64,000 bases of DNA, taken from positions 43,471-107,470 of the forward strand of contig JANQEO010000180.1 of assembly GCA_028278325.1 (NCBI GenBank). Direction: 5' to 3'. A program made the position numbers and the translations under genes. Shown piece by piece: positions 34,033 through 43,015 of the stretch. Numbering within the stretch: the first letter of the stretch is position 1; every line of letters starts with the position of its first letter. A model generated the notes under the pieces. It saw nothing but the letters and a program-made list of their open reading frames with translations, was not told where the DNA came from and made no database searches. The stretch comes from Candidatus Binatia bacterium (GTDB lineage Bacteria > Desulfobacterota > Binatia > UBA1149 > JAJCZL01).

Positions 34033-35267
34033 CCCTCACTTCCGACAAGGTTGGCGCGGCGGCCGCCGCGCTCAAGGGCGGCGACATAGTGTTGCTCTAC
34101 GACGGTCTGCATCCGGACCTCGGTGGGTATCTCTGTGCCAGTGCCCGCAAGACCACGCCGGAAACGACCAACTTCATGGCGACTCACGGCCGTGGACTCA
34201 TATGTATCGGCATGACGGAGGAGAAGATGGCCTCGATCGGCATTCCCGTCCTGGTGCCGAGCGGGCCGTTTTCGCAGAGGCCGGCGTTCGGAGCGTCGAT
34301 CGAAGCCAAGACCGGTGTGACCACCGGTATCTCGGCTGCCGACCGGGCCCGCACGATAGTGGTGGCGACTTCTCCGGAGGCCGGTCCCGACGATATCGTA
34401 ATGCCCGGACACGTCTTCCCGATCCAAGTCAGGGAGGGCGGGGTGGTCGCGGCGCCGGGCATCCCCGAAGCATCGGTCGACCTCGTGGCCATGGCCGGTG
34501 ACGAACCTTCGTCGGCTCTGTGTGCGATCCTCGACGAGCACGGCGAGTTGGCCGACCCCGACGCACTGGCCGCGCTCGCGCAAACCCACGATCTGATCGC
34601 CATCGATGTCGCGACGGTCGTCGCTTATCGGCTAAGGCACGAGCTGGCTGTCGTGCGCGTGGCCGAGCGCGAGATAGAGAGCGGCTACGGCGGTACGTTC
34701 AACGCTATCGTCTACCGGAGCCCCATGGACAATCACGAGCACATGGCGCTGATCGCCGGAGACCTCGAGGGCGATGAACCGGTCAGCGTCCGGGTGCACT
34801 CTCAGTGCTTGACCGGGGATGTCTTCGGCTCCACCCGTTGTGATTGCGGCGATCAACTCGCGTTGGCACTGCGCCGCATCTCTGAAGAGGGGCGAGGGGT
34901 GCTCATATACATGCACCAGGAGGGGCGTGGCATAGGCCTGGCAAACAAGATGAGAGCCTATGAACTCCAGGACTGCGGTCGCGACACCGTTGAGGCCAAC
35001 CTCGAACTAGGCTTCAAGGAAGACCTGCGGGATTATGGTATAACTGCCCAAATTATAAAAGATTTAAGGATCGCGGCTGTTCGACTGCTAACCAACAACC
35101 CGCAGAAGCTCGAGGGGCTGCGCAGCTACGGGGTCAACGTCGTCGAACGTAGTCCCATAGAGGCATCGCCGCGATCGGACAATATCGGCTACCTGCGCAC
35201 GAAGCGTGAGAAGCTCGGGCATCTGCTGGATGACACGAACCTCGGTGAGAAGGGGGAGGTCAGCTAG
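34029..35267 (+). CDS. ribBA: RibBA: GTP cyclohydrolase II with degenerate DHBP synthase domain
   Basis: 412 aa from GTG 34029 (GTGA overlap with ribD). The C-terminal GTP cyclohydrolase II is intact: Zn ligands Cys260, Cys271 and Cys273 (CLTGDVFGSTRCDCG), then MHQEGRGIGLANK and LLTNNPQKLEGL. The N-terminal half keeps the RibB fold (NFMATHGRGLIC, MPGHVFP) but lost the catalytic parts. The acidic DDEDRENEGD loop is replaced by YDGLHPDLGGY (residues 24-34). The GHTEA metal-binding His is Ile145 within GIPEA, and the Glu after the later Cys is Ala166. DHBP synthase activity is therefore unlikely. RibB function must come from another gene, or this domain has become structural or regulatory. Confidence 0.88.
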   Translation: MTLTSDKVGAAAAALKGGDIVLLYDGLHPDLGGYLCASARKTTPETTNFMATHGRGLICIGMTEEKMASIGIPVLVPSGPFSQRPAFGASIEAKTGVTTGISAADRARTIVVATSPEAGPDDIVMPGHVFPIQVREGGVVAAPGIPEASVDLVAMAGDEPSSALCAILDEHGELADPDALAALAQTHDLIAIDVATVVAYRLRHELAVVRVAEREIESGYGGTFNAIVYRSPMDNHEHMALIAGDLEGDEPVSVRVHSQCLTGDVFGSTRCDCGDQLALALRRISEEGRGVLIYMHQEGRGIGLANKMRAYELQDCGRDTVEANLELGFKEDLRDYGITAQIIKDLRIAAVRLLTNNPQKLEGLRSYGVNVVERSPIEASPRSDNIGYLRTKREKLGHLLDDTNLGEKGEVS

Positions 35268-35713
35268 TGCCTGCCCCCCGTCGTCTGGCCGTCGTGGTCA
35301 GCACCTTCAACCAGGCCGTGACCGACAGCCTTCTGGAAGGAGCGCAGGCAGCCATAGCCGAGCGCGGCGCCGTCTGCGAGGAGGGCGACATCTGTTCGGT
35401 GCCGGGCGCTTTCGAGTTGCCGGTAGTGGCGCAGCGGTTGGCTGAGTCCTCTCGCTTCGACGGGATCGTCTGCCTCGGTGCCGTGATCAGGGGAGAGACC
35501 CCTCACTTCGAGTACGTCTGTCAACAAGCCGCTGCGGGCATCCAGCGCGTAGCCCTGGACAGCGGCATTCCCGTAGGGTTCGGCGTGGTCACCACCGACA
35601 CCGTTGAGCAGGCTTTGGCACGCGCCGGCGGGTCGGTAGGCAACAAGGGTTACGAGACGGTGGTATCGGTGCTCGAGACGATTGCGGTTCTGGAAAGGAT
35701 CGGCGGCGCCTAG
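35267..35713 (+). CDS. ribH: 6,7-dimethyl-8-ribityllumazine synthase
   Basis: 148 aa, GTG start sharing one base with the ribBA stop. It condenses the ribityl pyrimidine with DHBP. VVSTFNQAVTDSLLEGAQ, VPGAFELPVVAQRL and GAVIRGETPHFEYVCQQ (with the catalytic His) are complete. FGVVTTDTVEQALARAGG closes the site. It ends the riboflavin genes; no ribE (riboflavin synthase) occurs in the window. Spacing to nusB is 16 nt. Confidence 0.95.
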   Translation: MPAPRRLAVVVSTFNQAVTDSLLEGAQAAIAERGAVCEEGDICSVPGAFELPVVAQRLAESSRFDGIVCLGAVIRGETPHFEYVCQQAAAGIQRVALDSGIPVGFGVVTTDTVEQALARAGGSVGNKGYETVVSVLETIAVLERIGGA

Positions 35714-35729
35714 GCTTTCAGGCACCGGA

Positions 35730-36146
35730 GTGGGTACCCGTAGAAAGGGCAGAGAGGCGGCGCTACAGATCCTCTACCAGGTCGAGTTGAGCGGCGATCG
35801 TTCCCCCGAAGCGCTTCGCGACGCCTGGGGGACAGTGGCCGAGGTCTCCGAGGACGTGCGTCGTCGTGCCGAACAGTTGGCCACGACCGTGTTGGACAAC
35901 CTGGAAACGATCGACGGCATGATCGCGGATGCCTCCGAGAACTGGCAGAAAGACAGGCTGTCTCGAGTCGATCTGAGTGTGCTCCGGCTCGCCGTTGGTG
36001 AGTTGCTGTTCTCTCCCGACTTGCCTGTAGGCGTGGTTGTCAACGAAGCCATCGAGATCGCCAGAAGGTACTCCGACGAGAAGTCGTCGGCCTTCGTGAA
36101 TGGTATCCTCGACCGTATCGCCGAGAACCTGGGACGCGAGAAGTAG
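35730..36146 (+). CDS. nusB: Transcription antitermination factor NusB
   Basis: 138 aa from GTG 35730; longer in-frame starts overlap ribH. TRRKGREAALQILYQVELS is the RNA-binding N-terminus, and LSVLRLAVGELLF plus VVVNEAIEIARRYSDEKSSAFVNGILDRI the conserved C-terminal helices. It works with NusE (S10) in rRNA antitermination. It is followed by leuS as in related genomes. Confidence 0.94.
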   Translation: MGTRRKGREAALQILYQVELSGDRSPEALRDAWGTVAEVSEDVRRRAEQLATTVLDNLETIDGMIADASENWQKDRLSRVDLSVLRLAVGELLFSPDLPVGVVVNEAIEIARRYSDEKSSAFVNGILDRIAENLGREK

Positions 36147-36158
36147 GTGTAGACGGAC

Positions 36159-38627
36159 GTGACGGACAGAGCTGACGTATACAATCCCGGAGCGATCGAG
36201 AGCCGCTGGCAAGACAAGTGGCGCAACGCCGGCGGGGGGAAGGGGGATGCCCAGGGCTCTCCCTATTACCTGCTCGAGATGTTCCCGTACCCCTCGGGCC
36301 GCATCCACATGGGGCATGTTCGTAACTACACGATCGGTGATGTTCTGGCCCGCTACCTGCGCGCCAAGGGCCACGACGTCCTGCACCCCATCGGCTGGGA
36401 CGCCTTCGGTTTGCCTGCAGAGACAGCGGCCATCAGTAGAGGGGTTTCTCCTGCCAAGTGGACCCGCGAGAACATCGAGACCATGAAGGGGCAGCTGGCC
36501 AGAATGGGCTTCAGCTACGATTGGGATCGAGAACTGGCCACCTGCGATCCTGCCTACTACCGATGGGAGCAGCTGTTCTTCCTGCAGATGCTCGAAAAGG
36601 GCTTGGCCTACCGCAAGAAGGCCAGGGTGAACTGGTGTGACCAGTGCGGCACCGTGCTCGCCAACGAGCAGGTGAACGATGACGAGTGCTGGCGGGGGCA
36701 CTCGCCGATAGAACAGCGCGACCTGGACCAGTGGTTCTTGCGCATCACCGACTACGCCGACGAATTGTTGGAGGGGCTCGAGACCCTGGACGGTTGGCCG
36801 GAGAAGGTCGTGACGATGCAGCGCAACTGGATCGGGCGCAGCACGGGCGTCGAGATCGAGTTCGATCTGGAGCCGACCGGCGACAAGCTGACGGTGTTCA
36901 CGACCAGAGCCGATACCCTATTCGGCGCTACCTTCGTGAGCCTGGCAGCGGAGCATCCACTCGCCGCCCGTCTCGCCGAGGCAGGCGACCGCCAGTGCGA
37001 GGTCGACGAGTTCGTGGACGACACCATTTCGATGTCGGCGTCGGAGCGCTCTCAGGGGAAAGAAGGCGTCTTCACCGGCTGCTACGCGGTGAACCCCGTC
37101 AACGACCGGCGAATTCCCGTCTATCTCTCTAACTTCGTGCTGATGGAGTACGGCACCGGTGCAGTGATGGCCGTACCGGCTCACGATCAACGCGATTTCG
37201 AGTTCGCCGAGTCCCACGGCATTCCCGTGGAAGTTGTCGTTGAGCCGGTGTCCGGTGAGAGGCTGGCCGCGCCCTTGAGTGAAGCGTTCGTCGAGGACGG
37301 CGTGCTTCGTGACAGCGGCGAGTTCACCGGCATGGGCTCGGCTGACGCGCGCAAAGCCATCGCGGCCAAACTCGCATCACAGGGCAAGGGGAAGGAGGTC
37401 GTTAACTACCGTCTACGCGATTGGGGTATCTCGCGGCAACGATACTGGGGTACGCCCATACCCGTCGTCTACTGTGACGCCTGCGGCGTCGTGCCGGTTT
37501 CCGAGGATCAACTACCGGTAGTGTTGCCGACCGACGTGGCACTCCTCGAAGGTGGCGGGTCGCCGCTGCCGTCGCTCGATGACTTCGTCAACGTGGGCTG
37601 CCCTGCTTGTGGTGCCCAGGCGCGGCGCGAAACGGACACGATGGACACCTTCGTGGAGTCATCCTGGTACTTCCTGCGCTTCACCTCTCCGGGGGAATCC
37701 CGTACGCCCTTCGACTCCGAGCAACTGTCGAGGTGGCTACCGGTTGACCAATACATAGGAGGGGTCGAGCACGCCGTGCTCCATCTTCTGTACTCGCGAT
37801 TCTATACGCGCGTTCTCAGAGATCTGGGATGGCTGGAAGTGAGTGAGCCGTTCACCCGCTTGCTGACCCAGGGGATGGTTATCAAGGACGGCGCCAAGAT
37901 GAGTAAGTCCAAGGGCAACGTCGTCGACCCGGATGAACTCGTTCAGCGATACGGCGCCGACACGGCCAGGCTGTTCTCGATGTTCGCAGCGCCGCCCGAC
38001 AAGGATCTGGACTGGAGTGACCGGGGTGTCGAGGGCTCCTATCGCTTCCTTTCGAGGGTGTGGCGATTGGCCACGGACGTCATCGCCGGTTGCGACTCTC
38101 CGGCCGGCGATCCCGGCGACACGGCCCTCGACGACGCCCAACGAACGCTACGCCGCATAACCCACGACACCATCAGAAGGGTGAGCACGGACATCGGCGA
38201 GAGGATGCACCTGAACACGGCAGTTGCGGCCATCATGGAGCTGGTCAACGCGATTTCCGCGCACCGGGAGTCCACGGGCCAGCCGGCCGACGATGTGACC
38301 AGTTTCGCCACCGCGACGATGCTTCAACTTCTCTTCCCCTTCGCTCCCCACGTAACCAGCGAGTTGTGGGAGCGCTGGGCCGCGACAAGCCTCGAGTCGG
38401 AGCCTTGGCCCGTGCTGGATAGCTCGGCGCTTGTGATGGACACGATCGAGATCGTCGTACAGATCAACGGGAAGGTCCGGTCGAAGATCGCCGTACCCGC
38501 ACAGATCAGCAAAGACGATCTCGAGGAGCTGGCGTTGGCCGATGACCGCATAGTGGGCCTGCTCGGCGGCAAACAGCCGCGCAAGACGGTTGTGGTTCCG
38601 GGACGCTTGGTCAACATAGTCGCCTGA
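36159..38627 (+). CDS. leuS: Leucyl-tRNA synthetase
   Basis: 822 aa, GTG start. Class I synthetase with HMGH at about residues 50-53 (GRIHMGHVRNYTIGD) and KMSKS at about 580 (GAKMSKSKGNVVDP). The Zn-binding region shows CDQCGTVLANEQV, and the CP1 editing domain has FTTRADTLFGATFV. The C-terminal VQINGKVRSKIAVP is typical. No T-box is visible in the 12-nt upstream gap. The stop overlaps lptE by one base. Confidence 0.97.
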   Translation: MTDRADVYNPGAIESRWQDKWRNAGGGKGDAQGSPYYLLEMFPYPSGRIHMGHVRNYTIGDVLARYLRAKGHDVLHPIGWDAFGLPAETAAISRGVSPAKWTRENIETMKGQLARMGFSYDWDRELATCDPAYYRWEQLFFLQMLEKGLAYRKKARVNWCDQCGTVLANEQVNDDECWRGHSPIEQRDLDQWFLRITDYADELLEGLETLDGWPEKVVTMQRNWIGRSTGVEIEFDLEPTGDKLTVFTTRADTLFGATFVSLAAEHPLAARLAEAGDRQCEVDEFVDDTISMSASERSQGKEGVFTGCYAVNPVNDRRIPVYLSNFVLMEYGTGAVMAVPAHDQRDFEFAESHGIPVEVVVEPVSGERLAAPLSEAFVEDGVLRDSGEFTGMGSADARKAIAAKLASQGKGKEVVNYRLRDWGISRQRYWGTPIPVVYCDACGVVPVSEDQLPVVLPTDVALLEGGGSPLPSLDDFVNVGCPACGAQARRETDTMDTFVESSWYFLRFTSPGESRTPFDSEQLSRWLPVDQYIGGVEHAVLHLLYSRFYTRVLRDLGWLEVSEPFTRLLTQGMVIKDGAKMSKSKGNVVDPDELVQRYGADTARLFSMFAAPPDKDLDWSDRGVEGSYRFLSRVWRLATDVIAGCDSPAGDPGDTALDDAQRTLRRITHDTIRRVSTDIGERMHLNTAVAAIMELVNAISAHRESTGQPADDVTSFATATMLQLLFPFAPHVTSELWERWAATSLESEPWPVLDSSALVMDTIEIVVQINGKVRSKIAVPAQISKDDLEELALADDRIVGLLGGKQPRKTVVVPGRLVNIVA

Positions 38628-39208
38628 TGCGCGGTTTGGGGTTCGCACTGTTCGGGTTGCTGATTGCGGGTTGCGGGTACACGTTTACGCCCGCAGGGGG
38701 TCCCGTACCGTCCGATGTCAAGACCATCCACATCGGGCGTGTCGACGTCGGCAACGGAGATTTGGTGTTCGGTGATGCGCTTGCGCGGGAACTGAGGCGG
38801 TACATACGACGTCGTGGACGCTTCACCCCGTCGGAGACCGAGGCCGGCGCCGACGCCGTTCTGGCGGTCAAGGTGGATACGGACGTCACCAGGCCGGTTG
38901 CCTTCGACGAGTTCGACGAGGTGCTGAGCCATGACTCCCGCTTCGTGGTCTCTGCGACATTGACCGACAGCAGCGGGAACTCGATCTGGGATCGAGAGGG
39001 TATCGAGCTGACGCGCAGCAGCGCAGCAGTGGACGAGGCGGTGGTGATCAGCAGTTCAGCGTTTCAGTCGGATGAGAGACTGAGTGCCGACACCCTCGAC
39101 GCCTTCGACGGTGTACAACTCGGGGAGAACAGACTCTCGCAGGCCCGAGACGCCCTGAGCAGCGACATGGCCAGAGCGATCTACTCTGCGATGACCGAGG
39201 GGTACTAG
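38627..39208 (+). CDS. lptE: LPS-assembly lipoprotein LptE
   Basis: 193 aa, ATG start (TGATG with leuS). The lipobox LLIAGCGYTF follows a short hydrophobic segment, so the mature N-terminus is a lipidated Cys. The fold pattern (VKTIHIGRVDV, FGDALARELRRYIRRRG, LTRSSAAVDEAVVI) matches the LptE/RlpB family, which plugs the LptD barrel in the outer membrane. Position after leuS is standard. The expected holA after it is missing, and the stop overlaps the opposing rpsT stop. Confidence 0.85.
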   Translation: MRGLGFALFGLLIAGCGYTFTPAGGPVPSDVKTIHIGRVDVGNGDLVFGDALARELRRYIRRRGRFTPSETEAGADAVLAVKVDTDVTRPVAFDEFDEVLSHDSRFVVSATLTDSSGNSIWDREGIELTRSSAAVDEAVVISSSAFQSDERLSADTLDAFDGVQLGENRLSQARDALSSDMARAIYSAMTEGY

Positions 39209-39471
39209 GCGTTAAGTACGGAGACCTTGCGGGCCAGTCTGCTGGCGCGCCTGGAGGCGTTGCGTGGGTGGAGGATACCTTTGGACGCGGCTTTGGCCAG
39301 GGCCCGTGACGCCGCCCGCAGGGACTCGGAGGCTGCGCCGGCATCTCCGGAGGTCACGGCCTCGTTGCACTTTCGCACCAGGGTGCGTATCTCGGCCCTC
39401 ACCGAATGGTTGGCCTTGCGCGTCTTCTCGGACTGTCTGTGCCTTTTCTTTGCAGAAGGGTGGTTAGCCAC
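39205..39471 (-). CDS. rpsT: 30S ribosomal protein S20
   Basis: 88 aa, ATG start on the minus strand. MANHPSAKKRHRQSEKTRK is the typical N-terminus, and the C-terminal GILHPRNASRRASRLARKV is conserved. Its stop shares the palindrome CTAG (39205-39208) with the lptE stop. Its start is 26 nt from the divergent murJ start, so the two promoters must overlap. Confidence 0.96.
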   Translation of the reverse strand: MANHPSAKKRHRQSEKTRKANHSVRAEIRTLVRKCNEAVTSGDAGAASESLRAASRALAKAASKGILHPRNASRRASRLARKVSVLNA

Positions 39472-39497
39472 GTGGCCTCCTCGCTCGAGTTACAGCG

Positions 39498-41183
39498 GTG
39501 AAACCTAGCAATACTGCCCCAGACGGTCAAGCCGGCGACGCCCGGGACGAGCATCGCGCCGTCACCGACGCCGCGGGTGTCCTCGGCTCGCTGACGCTGT
39601 TGAGCCGCATCAGCGGCTTGCTGCGTGACATCGTCGTCGGCGCGCTTTTCGGAGCCTCGGCCAGCGCCGACGCTTTCTTTGTTGCCTTCAGGATACCCAA
39701 TCTGTTCAGGCGGGTGGTGGCCGAGGGTGCGACCAGTACAGCCTTCGTTCCGGTGTTCACCGACGAGCTGATCAGGAAGGGCAAGGGCGGCGCAGTTCGG
39801 GCAGCCGCAGCGGTGGGCGGTGTCGCCTTGGTCGGGCTGCTCCTGATCGTGCTCCTCGGCGTCGTGTTCGCGCCGCGGCTGGTCGCCGTCTTTGCCCCCG
39901 GGTTCGCGGCATCCGGGGGCAAGTTCGAGCTCACCGCCTCTCTCACAGCCATGATGTTCCCTTACCTATTGTTCGTGGGAGCGGCTGCGTGGGCGATGGG
40001 GACTTTGCATACCTTCAGAAGGTTCGGACCGCCGGCCATCGGGCCGGTCCTATTGAATCTCTCCATAGTCGGCTGCGCATTGATGCTGGTCGGACGCTTC
40101 GAGCAGCCGGTGTATGCGCTGGTCTGGGGGGTGCTCATAGGAGGCTTCCTGCAGTTCGCCGTCCAGGTGCCTGCTCTCAGGACCGCCGGCCTCCGCGCAC
40201 GTGAGATGGTTTCTCCGAGGCACGAAGCCGTAGGTCGCGTCGGTGTGTTGTTGATACCGGCGGTACTTGGCGGCGCCGTGTATCAACTCAACATTCTGAT
40301 CGCCACTGTGTTTGCGTCCGTGTTGCCCGAGCGCAGCGTCTCCTACCTTTGGTACGCCGACAGGATCTTCGAGTTTCCTCTCGGCATCGTCGCCGTGGCT
40401 GTCGGCGCAGCTGCCTTACCCAGTCTGAGTGCCCAGGCGAAATCCGGTCGCTTCGAGGATATGGCCTCAACCGTGACTTACTCTCTGCGCTTGGCCTGGT
40501 CTTTGTGCCTGCCCGCTATGGTGGGGTTGTGGATGTTGGCACCGGCGATCGTGTCGTTGCTCTTCGAGCGCGGGAACTTTACTGCCGAGCACACGGCGAT
40601 GTGCGCGTGGGCCTTGCGGGCCTATCTTCCCGGTTTGATTGCCGTGGCCTCGGTGCGCGTTCTCGTGTCGGCGTTCTACGCCATGGAGAGACCTCGCATT
40701 CCCGTTATGGCCGCGTGTGTGGCGCTCTTGGTCAACGTGGTTGCCGACATAGCTTTCATGGGAGAGCCGGACTCGAACGCCGCATGGTGGGGAGCAGGCC
40801 TGATAGCCGAAGCGCAGAAATGGGTCGCGGTCGCGGACCTCCGCCACGCCGGGCTGGCCCTCGGTGCGGCCGTCGCGGCTACGGCGAATGCCGGATTGCT
40901 GTTGGTCATGCTCAAGGCACGTCTTCCTTCGCTCGCACTCGGCGAAGCGGGTCTGTCTTTGCTTCGGCACACCGCGGCCTGCTTGGCCATGGCGCTGTCG
41001 GTGTGGTCTTGGCAAGCCCTGTTGGGGTCCAAACTGGCTAGCCCCGCGGTGTCCCTGGAGGTCGCGGGTGCCGTGACGATAGGCGTGCTTGTCTACGGTG
41101 CCGCAGCAGTAGCACTGGGGAGTCCGGAGATCGGGTCGCTGTTGACCGGCCTACGCGGGCGTCTCAGCCGCGGCGCCCGTTGA
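39498..41183 (+). CDS. murJ: Lipid II flippase MurJ
   Basis: 561 aa, GTG start. MOP-superfamily membrane protein with about 14 helices. VLGSLTLLSRISGLLRDIVVGALFGAS and FRIPNLFRRVVAEGATSTAFVPVF are signature regions, the latter with the Arg residues of the central cavity. It moves lipid II across the inner membrane for peptidoglycan synthesis. The last 20 nt overlap the 3' end of mazG on the other strand. Confidence 0.95.
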   Translation: MKPSNTAPDGQAGDARDEHRAVTDAAGVLGSLTLLSRISGLLRDIVVGALFGASASADAFFVAFRIPNLFRRVVAEGATSTAFVPVFTDELIRKGKGGAVRAAAAVGGVALVGLLLIVLLGVVFAPRLVAVFAPGFAASGGKFELTASLTAMMFPYLLFVGAAAWAMGTLHTFRRFGPPAIGPVLLNLSIVGCALMLVGRFEQPVYALVWGVLIGGFLQFAVQVPALRTAGLRAREMVSPRHEAVGRVGVLLIPAVLGGAVYQLNILIATVFASVLPERSVSYLWYADRIFEFPLGIVAVAVGAAALPSLSAQAKSGRFEDMASTVTYSLRLAWSLCLPAMVGLWMLAPAIVSLLFERGNFTAEHTAMCAWALRAYLPGLIAVASVRVLVSAFYAMERPRIPVMAACVALLVNVVADIAFMGEPDSNAAWWGAGLIAEAQKWVAVADLRHAGLALGAAVAATANAGLLLVMLKARLPSLALGEAGLSLLRHTAACLAMALSVWSWQALLGSKLASPAVSLEVAGAVTIGVLVYGAAAVALGSPEIGSLLTGLRGRLSRGAR

Positions 41184-41985
41184 CGCTCGCTTTGGCTCTT
41201 CGCCAAGCGGCGTCCAACTCTTCGGGGGTGGCGTCCACCAACAGTTTGCCCCCGTCTTGGAACTCTCTCTCGACGGCGGCGAATCGGTTCTCGAATGTCG
41301 CGATGCTTCGTTCCAGCACCGTCTCTGCATTGTGGCCGAGTAGTCGGCAGTAGCTGGCCACGGCCAGCAGGAGGTCGCCGAGTTCCGCGGCTACCTCCTG
41401 CTCGGTGCCGCCGGATGAGGCGGCCGCGATCTCGCCCAGTTCTTCGTGAATCTTGTCTAGTGGCCCCTGTGCGTCGGGCCAGTCGAAACCGCGGCGGGCG
41501 GCGCGCTCACCGAGCTTGTGGGCGCGCAGGAGGGCGGGTAGGGCCCGGGGAACGCCCTCGAGTAGTTCCGTGGGCTTATCCGTATCAGGTTCACCCCCGG
41601 TCCGAGCTTTTTCTTCGGCCTTGATACGCGCCCAGTTGCGCTTGACCTGCTCACTACTGTCGACCTTCGCGTCTGCGAATACATGGGGGTGTCGGCGGAT
41701 CAGCTTGTCCCGGATGGAACCGGCTACGTCCTCAACGGAGAAAGCGCCGCGCTCGGTCGCAAGTTCGCTGTGGAATACGACCTGTAACAGCAGATCGCCC
41801 AACTCGTCACGAAGGTCCTCGTCGGAGTCTCCGTCGAGGGCTTCCAGTACCTCGTAGGTTTCCTCCAGGAGATAGGGCCGCAGTGTCTGATGGGTTTGCT
41901 CTGCATCCCATGGACACCCCCCGGGGCTACGAAGCCGGTGCATGACCTCGACCAGGGACGCGAAGTTGGGATGATCGTCCGCCAT
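41164..41985 (-). CDS. mazG: Nucleoside triphosphate pyrophosphohydrolase MazG
   Basis: 273 aa. Two MazG domains are present. GGCPWDAEQTHQTLRPYLLEETYEVLEAL and DELGDLLLQVVFHSELA hold the metal-binding acidic residues of the N-terminal domain, and a second EExAAELGDLLLAV-like block lies near residue 205. It hydrolyses NTPs to NMP and PPi, cleansing the pool of non-canonical nucleotides. It lies 17 nt downstream of the TPR gene on the same strand and converges on murJ. Confidence 0.93.
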   Translation of the reverse strand: MADDHPNFASLVEVMHRLRSPGGCPWDAEQTHQTLRPYLLEETYEVLEALDGDSDEDLRDELGDLLLQVVFHSELATERGAFSVEDVAGSIRDKLIRRHPHVFADAKVDSSEQVKRNWARIKAEEKARTGGEPDTDKPTELLEGVPRALPALLRAHKLGERAARRGFDWPDAQGPLDKIHEELGEIAAASSGGTEQEVAAELGDLLLAVASYCRLLGHNAETVLERSIATFENRFAAVEREFQDGGKLLVDATPEELDAAWRRAKASVNGRRG

Positions 41986-42002
41986 GAGGCGGTAGGCTAG
42001 GA

Positions 42003-42650
42003 CTATAGATGCTCGCTATCAAGCTCGGCGAGTAGACGCTCGGCTTGAATGAGTGTGGCGCCGCGACGGATGCGGCACGCATAGTGGGCCGCGAGTACGA
42101 GTTGCTCGCGTGCGCGCTCAGGCTTCCCTTCTTTCATGTACCAGCGGGCGAGTTGCAGCCGGGTGCCGGGTCCGGTGGGGTTGAGCTGCAGTGCCCGTTC
42201 GAGGTAGTTGCGGGCTGCGCGGCGGTCACCGCCGAGAAAGCCGGGGAGGTCGAGCAGCAAGCCGCCCTTGGCGGCCAGTGCGCGGGCGTGTGTCGGGTCG
42301 AGCTGAAGTGCGCGGGCGAGATGGTCGTTGAGAGAATCTAGTTCCCACATCGAGGCCAGTGGGTTGCCGGCCTGCAGACGCCGGCCCTTGGCTGCGAAGA
42401 AGATGAAATGGGCGTCCGCGACCTCCGGGTTGACACTCAGAACTTCACTGGCCAGCTGCTCGGCTCTCTCGTAGTACTGGAGACGGTCTTCGGCCGGGGC
42501 ATACCACTCGGCGACACGGAAATGACGCAAGGCGCCGTCAAGTTTGGCCTCGAGGTTTGCGTCGCCGTATGACGAAGCCAGCGACAGTTCACCGAAGCTT
42601 AACAGGAGACTTGCGGCGACCAGGGCGATGAAGATTCTGGAACGGATCAT
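42003..42650 (-). CDS. Secreted TPR protein, TatT-like
   Basis: 215 aa, ATG start. The signal peptide (FIALVAASLLLSFGELSLAS) indicates periplasmic export. TPR-type helix pairs follow. LARALQLDPTHARALAAKGGLLLDLPGFLGGDRRAARNYLERALQLNP contains the GGD insertion seen in TatT, the TPR lipoprotein-like partner of some TRAP transporters in treponemes and relatives. No TRAP transporter is nearby, so the transport link is tentative. It is likely cotranscribed with mazG. Confidence 0.7.
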   Translation of the reverse strand: MIRSRIFIALVAASLLLSFGELSLASSYGDANLEAKLDGALRHFRVAEWYAPAEDRLQYYERAEQLASEVLSVNPEVADAHFIFFAAKGRRLQAGNPLASMWELDSLNDHLARALQLDPTHARALAAKGGLLLDLPGFLGGDRRAARNYLERALQLNPTGPGTRLQLARWYMKEGKPERAREQLVLAAHYACRIRRGATLIQAERLLAELDSEHL

Positions 42651-43015
42651 GGGCTCGGAATGCGACTTCCCGAAGCTCCCTATTTATCAGCCGCCTGGGC
42701 CGGAGTGCAAGCCCGGGGGGCCATGCAGCGCCGAGCCGCAAGGAGTGAATCCGCCTCACTCGATGGAACTCGACGCCAGAAACCGCAGTCGGGGGGTAAC
42801 CCCCAACATGGGATTGGATCCTTAGAAGGCCCTCGCAGAACTTTGCACCTTAGTGCGAACTCTCCACCCCGAGTGTATTCCGTCCACCCCGGCTTGATGT
42901 GACGCCGAAATATTGTCGTTTGCCACCGCGTTCGCGTTGACGCTTGCGGGGCCCGGCGAATAACCTGTGAGGCGTCACGAAGGGAAGCTCCAGCAACCGT
43001 AGCGAGGCAGGAATC
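42651..43015. promoter_or_regulatory. 365-nt divergent intergenic region
   Basis: No gene is supported here. GGGGG-GTAA-CCCCC (42791-42804) is a GNRA-loop hairpin. TTGACG (42937-42942), an 18-nt spacer and TAACCT (42961-42966) form a candidate promoter for the plus-strand gene at 43016. The promoter for the minus-strand TPR gene should also lie in this region, but I cannot point to it. Confidence 0.4.

Noticed and set aside
36147..36158. T-box leader for leuS
   Set aside because: The gap to nusB is only 12 nt, too short for such an element.
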